The notes below the pieces were generated by a model, which did not search any database, was not told where the DNA came from, and saw only the letters and a program-made list of their open reading frames with translations. Source: Gammaproteobacteria bacterium (GTDB lineage: Bacteria > Pseudomonadota > Gammaproteobacteria > SZUA-140). From it: a stretch of DNA of 40,596 bases. A program made the position numbers and the translations under genes. Of this stretch, positions 33,707 through 40,596 are shown one piece after another; position 1 is the stretch's first letter; each line of letters opens with the position of its first letter. Where the stretch lies: positions 1 through 40,596 of the forward strand of contig JAKISP010000038.1 in NCBI GenBank assembly GCA_021648525.1, written 5' to 3'.

Positions 33707-35651
33707 GATGATGCAGATGGTCAAAATAATCCATTCAAAACCCATCGCGGCCACCAGTATCGCGCTGTTTATATTTGGCATGGTGGTGGGTATACGCCAG
33801 CTCGGCCTGTTACAGGAACTGGAGCTTGCGCTGTATGATTTTCACCTAAAATCTAACACCATGGCGAGTGTTAGCGGCTCGCCCGTGCTACTGATCAGGG
33901 TTTATGAATCAGATATCCGGCGGCTGGGTTACCCCATTGGTGATGATTCACTGGCCCGGGCGCTGCATCTGCTGGATGAACAAGGGGCGCGCGCGATCGG
34001 CGTCGATCTCTATCGTGATTTCCCGACTCAGGGGCATCAAGCGTTGCGCGCCGCGGTTAACCACATCCCGCAGGTGGTGATGATTGAGAAGCGCCTCGGT
34101 GAAGCGGTCCCTCGACCCGGCTTTATAGAAGAGGCTAACCAGGTCGGTTTTTCTGATCTGAAACAGGACAACGGCGGGGTGATCCGTCGAGGTCTATTGA
34201 TGGTATGGGATGACGATGGCCAGCCTTATTTCTCGCTGGCGTTGCAACTGGCGCTTAAATATCTACAACATTTCAACATTACGCTCACGGCGGACCCCGC
34301 TGACAAATCATATATCAGGCTTGCCGAGACAACCATACCGCGTTTTGACGGCAATGATGGCGGTTATCAACATGCGGATGAGGGTGGGTACCAGATGTTG
34401 CTGGATTATGAGCAGGGCTCCACGCCCTTCTCTTCATACTCTTTATCGCAACTACTGAATGGTGAATTGAGTGCCGCACAAATTCGCGGGCGGGTGGTTC
34501 TTCTGGGCATGACGGCCGCCAGCGTGATTGATCGGCATGAGTCTCCATTGAGTACCGGCTGGGGCGCAGCCCACTCCCGTTATGGCCTTGAAATCCAGGC
34601 CCATATTGTGGACCAACTAATCAGAGTGGCGTTACACCACGATGCACCACTGGCAACACTGGCGGAAGCCATGGAGATTTTCTGGATCGCACTGGCCGCT
34701 ATTTTAGGCGCCGTACTGGGGGTCTGGATTCAGCGGCCGTGGCTGCTCATCGTCTTGATAACGGCAGGGGTTGCGCTGTTATGGGCGTTAACGCAATATA
34801 TATTTTTCAAGGGACTCTGGTTTCCGGCGCCGCCCGTCGCGCTTGCCTATATTGGCACCCTGGCGCTGGCCACTCTCTATTGCGCGCAGCGTGAACATGC
34901 CGAACGTGAACTGATCATGCGTCTGTTTGGTAAATTTGTTGCGCCTGAAGTGGCGACCATGCTGTGGCAGCAACGTGAACAGTTTATGGCAGAGGGCAGG
35001 CCACGTCCGCAGCGCCTCACGGTGACCGTGATGATTATTGACCTGCAAGGTTATACCTCACCCATAGAGAGTATGGACCCCGCCATTGCCATGGAGTGGA
35101 TTAATCGCTACCTGGATGCCATGACCTGCATTGCAGCAGAACATGGCGGCATTGTGGATGATTATGCGGGGGATGGCATCAAAGTGAATTTCGGGGTGCC
35201 CATTGCCAGAGAAAGCGAGTCTGAAATCAGAGAGGATGCACGGCAGGCGGTGAATTGCGCGCTTGCAATGGGCGCCACGCTCGGCCATCTTAATGATGAA
35301 CTGAGCAGTGATGATCTGCCGACCTGTCGCCTGCGGATTGGCATCTGCTGCGGCGTAGCGATTGCCGGCAACCTGGGCAGTGCCCATCGGATGAAATACA
35401 CCACCGTGGGCGATGTGATCAATACCGCGGCTCGTCTGGAAAATTTTGATAAAGAGGCCTTTAAAAGCGATCAGACACACAATTTTCGTATTTTGGTAGA
35501 TGAAGGCGTTTATCGCTATTTGAAACCCGCATACCACACTACCTCGCTGGGGCAATGTCATCTGCGGGGTAAAAAAAGGGAGATCACGGTTTATCGCATT
35601 TGGGATAAACATAGTGACGTTGTTGAAGCACATAAGGAGGTCATGAAATGA
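33693..35651 (+). CDS. CHASE2 sensor class III adenylate/guanylate cyclase
   Basis: 652 residues from the ATG overlapping the CHAT gene by 14 bases; starts at 33708-33717 are equally possible. One N-terminal helix (about 15-35), a periplasmic CHASE2 domain (about 40-320, with GARAIGVDLYRD and RGRVVLLGMTAAS), three membrane helices (about 328-405), then a class III cyclase domain (about 445-625). Metal-binding Asp lies in MIIDLQGYT and GDG (Asp494); MKYTTVGDVINTAARLE is the nucleotide loop. The residue where adenylate cyclases usually have lysine is Asp490. It should turn an envelope signal into a second messenger. Confidence 0.9.
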   Translation: MAGYKMMQMVKIIHSKPIAATSIALFIFGMVVGIRQLGLLQELELALYDFHLKSNTMASVSGSPVLLIRVYESDIRRLGYPIGDDSLARALHLLDEQGARAIGVDLYRDFPTQGHQALRAAVNHIPQVVMIEKRLGEAVPRPGFIEEANQVGFSDLKQDNGGVIRRGLLMVWDDDGQPYFSLALQLALKYLQHFNITLTADPADKSYIRLAETTIPRFDGNDGGYQHADEGGYQMLLDYEQGSTPFSSYSLSQLLNGELSAAQIRGRVVLLGMTAASVIDRHESPLSTGWGAAHSRYGLEIQAHIVDQLIRVALHHDAPLATLAEAMEIFWIALAAILGAVLGVWIQRPWLLIVLITAGVALLWALTQYIFFKGLWFPAPPVALAYIGTLALATLYCAQREHAERELIMRLFGKFVAPEVATMLWQQREQFMAEGRPRPQRLTVTVMIIDLQGYTSPIESMDPAIAMEWINRYLDAMTCIAAEHGGIVDDYAGDGIKVNFGVPIARESESEIREDARQAVNCALAMGATLGHLNDELSSDDLPTCRLRIGICCGVAIAGNLGSAHRMKYTTVGDVINTAARLENFDKEAFKSDQTHNFRILVDEGVYRYLKPAYHTTSLGQCHLRGKKREITVYRIWDKHSDVVEAHKEVMK

Positions 35652-36370
35652 AGTCTTTAATTAATTTCACAGTGCTTATGGTGGCTATCTTATTGCCACT
35701 GCACAGCCACGCAGCCGATCAGTACCAGGCGCCCAGCAAAGAGCAAGTCGGGGTAAAGCCGTTGCCAATGGCTTTAGTGCCATACGTGCCGCCTAAACCG
35801 ATTAGACCCATCCCGAAAATTCGCACCAGTCAGGGCGGCACACGGGGTTGTGGCGGGTTTCCGGTCGTCACACTGCTGGCCCCTGAACATGTGGGGCTGA
35901 CCACACAGGCACAACCACAACTCTATTGGCATACCTCTGCCATGAGTCAAAAACCTGCGGTGGTGACGTTGAGCCACCATGCAGCAGTCGAGCCGCTGCT
36001 TGAGTGGCATCTGCCAGCGCCGATTGATCCTGGCATTCATGTCATCGATATTGCAAAACACGGCATTCATCTGCAAGTCGGTAAAACCTATGAATGGTCA
36101 CTGCGGATCAACTGTGGCGCAGAGGGAGGCGCGGCGGGTGACCTGGTGGTGAAATCATATATTGAACGGATTGCCGCCGATGAAGCGGCCAGGTTGATGG
36201 CACAACGCGATGACCCGCTCACGGTAGCCAATGCACATGCCAGCAGCGGTATCTGGTACGACGCACTGACCACCCTCCACGTGGCATGGGGCAACAATCC
36301 TGGGGATCACACCTTGCAATCGGCATGGAGTGGCATGCTGGAACAGGTGGAATTAACACAACCTTACTAA
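35648..36370 (+). CDS. DUF928 periplasmic protein
   Basis: 240 residues. Signal peptide (cleaved after SHA), then the DUF928 pattern TRGCGGFPVVTLLAPEHVGLTTQAQPQLYWHTS, a beta-sandwich core, and the typical W.L.I.CG segment (YEWSLRINCGAEG). A helical C-terminus (ERIAADEAARLMAQRDDPLTVANAHASSGIWYDAL) resembles a short repeat. DUF928 proteins accompany CHAT, CHASE2-cyclase and TPS genes in cyanobacteria and sulfur bacteria. AAGGAGG lies seven bases before the ATG, and the gene overlaps the cyclase stop by four bases. Function is unknown. Confidence 0.85.
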   Translation: MKSLINFTVLMVAILLPLHSHAADQYQAPSKEQVGVKPLPMALVPYVPPKPIRPIPKIRTSQGGTRGCGGFPVVTLLAPEHVGLTTQAQPQLYWHTSAMSQKPAVVTLSHHAAVEPLLEWHLPAPIDPGIHVIDIAKHGIHLQVGKTYEWSLRINCGAEGGAAGDLVVKSYIERIAADEAARLMAQRDDPLTVANAHASSGIWYDALTTLHVAWGNNPGDHTLQSAWSGMLEQVELTQPY

Positions 36371-36423
36371 TGAGTGCACTGATTAGTAACTGGAAATATT
36401 GATTAAACAACAAGGAAAAAATC

Positions 36424-37347
36424 ATGAAATTTAATAAAGCGTTTATTGCAGTCGCGGTTGTACTGCTGCTCATTCTTCTGTTTGTAATACTAAACAATAA
36501 AAGCAGTAAACCAGAGGTGGTAACGGTAAATTGTAATCACGAGTCACTATCCACAGTGGTAAAAAACGCCAAAACCGGCACACGCATCAAAGTAGTGGGT
36601 GAGTGCCGGGAAAACACCCCGGTGGTGATTACGCAGAATAATATGGTCATCGTGGGAGAGGGACAAACGATCACCGGCAATGGCAGCGCTTCCGTCATCG
36701 AGGTGCGCGGTGCAAAAAATGTCATCATTAGTGGTTTGACGTTGACCGGTGGCAAGCACGGTATTTTTATCGATAAAAATTCTTCCGTTGTATTAGGTGA
36801 TCTTCATGCGACGAAAAATACCGGGAGTGGCATTGCGATTGGCAGTGATGTCCCGTTTAAGTTTCCAGGTACGGGTGTAAAGGGCCCAACATCTGTACCG
36901 GATGTTAAACAAAATATTGATGAAGTAAAGCAAAGCCCTGTCACGCAGATGTTAAATAAATGGGATTTTTCATTTATAAAATCTGCGGTGGCGGATGATG
37001 ATGTTTGTTCAACTTTCGGCAGGGTCATTGAAGATCTTTCTACGTCTGAAAACATACTACTGACGATAGGTGATACCGCTTTTATTTGTGGAACAGTCAC
37101 TGTCACTACTAACGGTGTTGGAGTCTCTGTGCTTGAAGTCAGCACACTGATAATCTATGACATTTTAACAATGGTGGATAACAGTAGAGCAGCGATGGTA
37201 GTACGTATAACCTCTGCAGTCGATGTTTATAGCGGTGCAACAGTCACAGAAAGTGGCAATCTATTTGGAATAGTGGTGTTTGAAGATGATGGTTCTGGTA
37301 TCGACATTGATGATGGCGGAATTTTCCCACCTATTACGCCCATGTAA
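36424..37347 (+). CDS. Membrane-anchored parallel beta-helix protein
   Basis: 307 residues. One N-terminal anchor (about 7-25), then a right-handed beta-helix: repeated short strands with Asn/Gly turns (MVIVGEGQTITGNGSASVIEVRGAKNVIISGLTLTGG), a 60-residue insert with proline and lysine (about 143-195), then further strands (VFEDDGSGIDIDDGG). Fold and Asn ladders resemble pectate-lyase-like repeats, but no catalytic residues for a lyase are visible. AAGGA precedes the ATG. It lies 53 bases after the DUF928 gene, same strand, and probably belongs with it. Confidence 0.75.
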   Translation: MKFNKAFIAVAVVLLLILLFVILNNKSSKPEVVTVNCNHESLSTVVKNAKTGTRIKVVGECRENTPVVITQNNMVIVGEGQTITGNGSASVIEVRGAKNVIISGLTLTGGKHGIFIDKNSSVVLGDLHATKNTGSGIAIGSDVPFKFPGTGVKGPTSVPDVKQNIDEVKQSPVTQMLNKWDFSFIKSAVADDDVCSTFGRVIEDLSTSENILLTIGDTAFICGTVTVTTNGVGVSVLEVSTLIIYDILTMVDNSRAAMVVRITSAVDVYSGATVTESGNLFGIVVFEDDGSGIDIDDGGIFPPITPM

Positions 37348-37407
37348 AAATAAAAATGACCGGTAATCAATGGAGTTTCATCCTGCTGTTTTATCTCTCC
37401 GTGCGAT

Positions 37408-37473
37408 CGCATCACAGGCGAAGCCACCGTGATTTAAGAGCGGATTAATTCACGTGAGTATCCGCACAGGCAC
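37408..37473 (+). pseudogene. Fossil of a second TPS-domain gene
   Basis: The frame at 37408 reads RITGEATVI, a stop, ERINSREY, and PHRH. The functional gene has RVTGEASVIYGEINSREFGEAH at 38007-38072. About 15 of 22 positions match, including the invariant TPS box NSRE. Outside this patch the similarity fades. This is a remnant of a duplicated TPS exoprotein gene, not an unrelated coincidence. Nothing else in the 37348-37735 gap is recognisable. Confidence 0.6.
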
Positions 37474-37735
37474 ACGTAAAACATGCGCCTGGAAGGGTCC
37501 ATTGGGCGTGGAAACGCGATACAAAATATTGATGTGCCTCAATGTCAATCGATCTACGGGAAATTGAGGTGCGGTATTGCGTGCATGCTGCGCCAGTAAA
37601 GGGGTAGTATTGATTGAGGGTGATGCGACGAAAGAGATTCTATATCATCGAATCATCGATTGTTGATGATCCCGCCGAAGCTTAGCATCGCGAATACAGC
37701 AAGGCATTTGCAAGGGAAGAGAGTGAACTTTAAAG

Positions 37736-39859
37736 ATGAATAAAGCTTTTTACCCGGCTCTATATCTATGCCTCAGCGCGATGAGTTTTGCCGCTTATTG
37801 CCAGGGGACAAACATCACCTCTTCTGGTTTGGGGACGAATATAAACCTGCCGAGGGAGGATGGAGGGGCCTCTTTTTACGACATTACCAGCACCAGCAGG
37901 CGGGGTGAAAACCTGTTTTTCAGCTTTGACCAATTCAATGTGGGTGAAGGGGATGTGGCCAACTTCATCAATCCCGATGCGCTGAATATTAATAACATCA
38001 TCAGTCGCGTTACGGGGGAAGCCTCCGTGATTTATGGCGAGATTAATTCACGTGAATTTGGCGAGGCCCATTTCTTTTTGATCAATCCCAGTGGCATCAC
38101 TTTCGGGCAGGGCGCCACCCTGAATGTCGGTGGCTCTTTTCATGTGTCCACCACGGATAGCATCGTCTTCCAGGATGGGGCGGTGTTTTCGGCAGCGCTG
38201 TCTGGCCCGGCCACGCTCTCCTCCGCCGTGCCGCTCTCCTTCGGGTTTCTGGAGAGTAGTGTTGCCGCAATAACGATTGAAAATGCGCGGCTGGAACCTG
38301 ATCCAGGCAAAACATTATCACTGGTGGCTGCGGATATAATACTGGTTGGCGGTGAACTGAGGGTCACCGATGGCCTGATCAACATTGAAGCGCAAACGCT
38401 TTTAATGGATAACCAATCGATATTGAACTCATCCACAGTAGCAGGCAGCGCGCCAGGTAGCGAAAAAGATGGGATTATTATTAACCTGCTTGATCATCTG
38501 GCGCTGAAAAATGGCTCTCAAATAACAAGTAACGTAAGCACTGAAGGGATCCATGCCAATGACATATCCATTATTGTTGACAGTGGTGAGATTAAAATAG
38601 CCGGTGAGTTCATTGATTTTTTCTCTAACATCTCGAGTCAAATCAGTAGCAGTGCAAGCCGTGGTGGCATCGCCGGCAACATCGCTATTACCGCTTCAAA
38701 ACTCGAGTTAACGGATAGCGGAAGAATACAGGCAACCAGCAGCGGCTTGAGCGAACAATCTGAAGCAGGTGATATCACGCTATGGGTGGATGAATTAACC
38801 ATCGATCAAGGAGGTCTAATTGCAAATCGTACCACGGGCAGTGGCGCAGGGGGCACTATCACCATTAATGCTAATACGATCAATATCAGTGGTGAAACCC
38901 CGGCCATTCTGAGCGCAACCAAGGGGCGTGGTAACGCGGGCAATATTATGATTCGGGCCAAAGAGCACCACCTGGCAATTAAAGGCAATGGCACGATATC
39001 GGCAGAGAGCATAAGCGGCGCTACCGGCAGTGCTGGCAGCATCACGATTGAAGCGGCAGATCTTTTGATTACTGATGAGGTGACGCTCAGCGCTAACACA
39101 TCGTCAGTCGGCCGGGGTGGCAGTATCAGCGTGAACGGTGACAATATTGAGATCAGCAACGGCGCAAACCTCACGGCTGAGAGCCTGTTTGTGCCAGATA
39201 GTCTGCCCCTCGGGAGCGATGCTGGTGCTGGTTTGGGTGAATCCGGCAGCATTTCTGTTACCGCGAGCAATCAGCTGATTCTTGATAATAGCCGTATCAA
39301 TTTAAACACCCAGCAAACCGATGCGGGCAACATCGTGATTCGTGCCGGTCGCTTGTTTCGCATGGTGAATCAGTCTGAAATCACCACATCGGTAGCGGGT
39401 GGCGATGGCGATGGCGGCGACATCCGCATTAATGAGGTGATTGATGCCAATATCGTGATTCTGAGTGACAGCAGCACCCTTCGCGCGAATGCGCGGCAGG
39501 GGGCGGGTGGCAATATCAATATCAAGGCCTATGCATACATTATCTCGCCCGACAGCGTGATTGATGCCTCCGCAGGCCCGGCCGGGCTTGATGGTGTGAT
39601 CACAGTGACCACCCCGGATGTTGATGCCACCACGGGTATTTTGCAATTGCCCGAATCATTTCTCGACCGTTCGGCGCTACTCGAAAATCGTTGTGCAATG
39701 CGCACTGCGAGTAACCGCAGTAGCTTCTTGATTAGCGCCAGGGGCCGTGAGCCAGGCCCGGATGCATTGTTAGTCAGCGATATTCCAACCCTGATTTCAA
39801 CCCAGGGTGAGCTGCCCAGCACAGAAATGTTAGCACAGCTCACAACGCGGTGCTGGTGA
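37736..39859 (+). CDS. Two-partner secretion exoprotein (filamentous haemagglutinin N-terminal domain)
   Basis: 707 residues. Signal peptide (about 1-22), then the TPS domain (about 25-200): GTNINLPREDGGASFYDI, FFSFDQFNVGEGDVANF, and the NSREFGEAHFFLINPSGITFGQGATLNVGG block. Beyond it lies a beta-helical stalk made of repeats with SGSAGSITIEAADLLITD-type units, and a C-terminal DRSALLENRCAMRTASNRSSFL segment typical of these proteins in cyanobacteria and Beggiatoa-like bacteria. It needs an outer-membrane TpsB (FhaC/ShlB-like) partner, not present here. Weak ribosome site. Last gene of the CHAT-cyclase block. Confidence 0.9.
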   Translation: MNKAFYPALYLCLSAMSFAAYCQGTNITSSGLGTNINLPREDGGASFYDITSTSRRGENLFFSFDQFNVGEGDVANFINPDALNINNIISRVTGEASVIYGEINSREFGEAHFFLINPSGITFGQGATLNVGGSFHVSTTDSIVFQDGAVFSAALSGPATLSSAVPLSFGFLESSVAAITIENARLEPDPGKTLSLVAADIILVGGELRVTDGLINIEAQTLLMDNQSILNSSTVAGSAPGSEKDGIIINLLDHLALKNGSQITSNVSTEGIHANDISIIVDSGEIKIAGEFIDFFSNISSQISSSASRGGIAGNIAITASKLELTDSGRIQATSSGLSEQSEAGDITLWVDELTIDQGGLIANRTTGSGAGGTITINANTINISGETPAILSATKGRGNAGNIMIRAKEHHLAIKGNGTISAESISGATGSAGSITIEAADLLITDEVTLSANTSSVGRGGSISVNGDNIEISNGANLTAESLFVPDSLPLGSDAGAGLGESGSISVTASNQLILDNSRINLNTQQTDAGNIVIRAGRLFRMVNQSEITTSVAGGDGDGGDIRINEVIDANIVILSDSSTLRANARQGAGGNINIKAYAYIISPDSVIDASAGPAGLDGVITVTTPDVDATTGILQLPESFLDRSALLENRCAMRTASNRSSFLISARGREPGPDALLVSDIPTLISTQGELPSTEMLAQLTTRCW

Positions 39860-39915
39860 CTTTAAAGCACGAAAATCAATAGCGGTCATTCATCACTTTT
39901 TTACCTCGATTACTG

Positions 39916-39939
39916 GTTCCCACGCGGCAGCGTGGGAAC
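39916..39939. repeat. REP-like hairpin
   Basis: GTTCCCACGC and GCGTGGGAAC form a perfect 10-bp stem with a 4-base loop (GGCA). This is the well-known gammaproteobacterial REP motif, found here 167 bases before a RAYT gene. It could also slow transcription leaving the TPS gene, but no U-run follows. Confidence 0.65.
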
Positions 39940-40036
39940 AAGAAAAAATCGACCCGAATACCATTCAATACAAAACTAACGACGGATCCAGCCCTTTCTG
40001 TACGCACGGGATCTAAGGAGACACCCATGATAAAGT

Positions 40037-40063
40037 TTGACAACATAATAATCTAGTTATAAG
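40037..40063 (+). promoter_or_regulatory. Candidate promoter of the RAYT gene
   Basis: TTGACA (40037-40042) and TATAAG (40058-40063) with a short 15-base spacer, about 43 bases before the transposase ATG. The spacing is suboptimal. Confidence 0.3.
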
Positions 40064-40105
40064 TTATCACGTAGAATTTCAACGCATCGCGTCAAGGAGT
40101 GACCA

Positions 40106-40596
40106 ATGCCTAAACCCCGCTGTTCTCAGGTCTCGCTGGCCAGTACCCCTTATTATCATTGCGTCTCGCGCTGCGTTCGACGCGCCTTTTTGTGCGGTGA
40201 AGATTCAGCCACTGCTCGCAGTTTTGAGCATCGTCAACAATGGATTGAGGATAAGCTCTATTTTCTATCAGGCATCTTTTCGATTGATCTGTGTGCTTAT
40301 GCGGTGATGTCTAATCATTACCATGTCGTTCTGTTTGTGGATCAACCGCGTGCAACTGAGTGGTCAGTTGATGAAGTCATTCGTCGCTAGCACCAGCTTT
40401 TTCCGGCAACCTGTTGTCTCAACGTTATCTACGTGGGGAATCAATGAGTCGTGCTGAACGGGCTGTACTGGATGATTGCATCACGTTATGGCGTGGGCGA
40501 CTCATTGATATCAGCTGGTTTATGCGGGTCTTGAATGAAGGAATTGCACGACAGGCGAATGCAGAAGATGAATGTACCGGACGCTTTTGGGAGAAT
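40106..40596 (+). pseudogene. REP-associated tyrosine transposase (RAYT, IS200-like), disrupted
   Basis: The intact first part (94 residues) starts MPKPRCSQVSLASTPYYHCVSRCVRR, with the HUH motif in SNHYHVVLF, as in RAYT/TnpA_REP Y1 transposases. At 40388-40390 a TAG takes the place of the usual tryptophan codon (VIRRW). Shortly after, at about 40391-40403, a one-base shift moves the homologous frame (GNLLSQRYLRGE, then ISWFMRVLNEGIARQANAED and GRFWEN) off register. The gene continues past the window end. AAGGAG precedes the ATG. It is a dead copy at this locus. Confidence 0.8.

Noticed and set aside
35058-35633. 191-residue open frame antisense to the cyclase domain
   Set aside because: Lies entirely inside the conserved CHASE2-cyclase gene on the opposite strand; the coding signal and motifs belong to the plus strand.
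38806-39270. 154-residue open frame antisense to the TPS exoprotein
   Set aside because: Shadow of the repetitive Gly/Ser/Ile-rich plus-strand coding; its Leu/Pro/Ser-rich translation has no recognisable feature.
40027-40056. Nine-codon ORF after GGAGA before the RAYT gene
   Set aside because: Too short, no conservation visible; TTGACA of a candidate promoter lies inside it.
1-40596. CRISPR arrays, tRNA or rRNA genes, riboswitches, origin
   Set aside because: No regularly spaced repeats, cloverleaf, rRNA-like segment, or origin boxes were seen on reading; the repeats found are all explained by mobile elements or protein repeats.

Overview
The window reads as the chromosome of a free-living or symbiotic gammaproteobacterium of moderate GC content. 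The evidence is a complete System I cytochrome c maturation operon in the order ccmABCDEFGHI, a yjfI-to-yjfC type operon in enterobacterial-like order, and a Bat operon containing DUF4381. The CHAT / CHASE2-cyclase / DUF928 / TPS-exoprotein block at the right is, from general knowledge, most common in large-genome sulfur-oxidising gammaproteobacteria (Beggiatoa/Thiotrichales/Chromatiales-like) and in cyanobacteria. The lineage assignment is inference.

Layout. 1-761 is eroded: an internally deleted ISL3-family element, a dead ORF running into it and a possible lipoprotein signal remnant. 762-2845 holds two convergent envelope proteins: a cysteine-rich secreted protein and an NHL beta-propeller lipoprotein. 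A 148-bp IS66-type MITE with a perfect 8-bp target duplication lies at 3041-3204. 3247-8548 (minus strand) is the yjf-type stress/membrane operon: yjfI (DUF2170 with an added N-terminal DNA-binding-like segment), yjfJ (PspA/IM30), a K+ channel with a cytosolic RCK-like region, yjfK, yjfL (DUF350), ygiB/yjfM (DUF1190) and yjfC (glutathionylspermidine-synthase-like ATP-grasp). Its promoter overlaps a duplicated palindrome and seems to drive a leaderless message. A surface lipoprotein follows at 8846-10120.

10154-22324 (minus strand) is one long run: ccmA-ccmI, a TlpA-like thioredoxin lipoprotein, a small c-type cytochrome, two paralogous Reg_prop beta-propeller proteins and bioA. 22873-29712 (plus strand) is the divergent Bat operon: MoxR, DUF58, DUF4381, BatA, BatB fused to TPR repeats, and BatD. 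A 68-aa small protein and a His-rich outer-membrane transporter-like protein follow.

31802-39859 (plus strand) is the most unusual block: a secreted TPR-CHAT caspase-like protein, a CHASE2-class III nucleotide cyclase, a DUF928 protein, a membrane-anchored beta-helix protein and a two-partner-secretion exoprotein, with a fossil of a second TPS gene just upstream of the last. It combines a putative periplasmic protease, a transmembrane sensor that makes a second messenger, and large beta-helical surface proteins. No TpsB transporter is visible here. The right edge carries a REP-like hairpin and a RAYT (REP-associated transposase) gene broken by a nonsense codon and a frameshift.

No tRNA, rRNA, CRISPR array or replication origin was seen.
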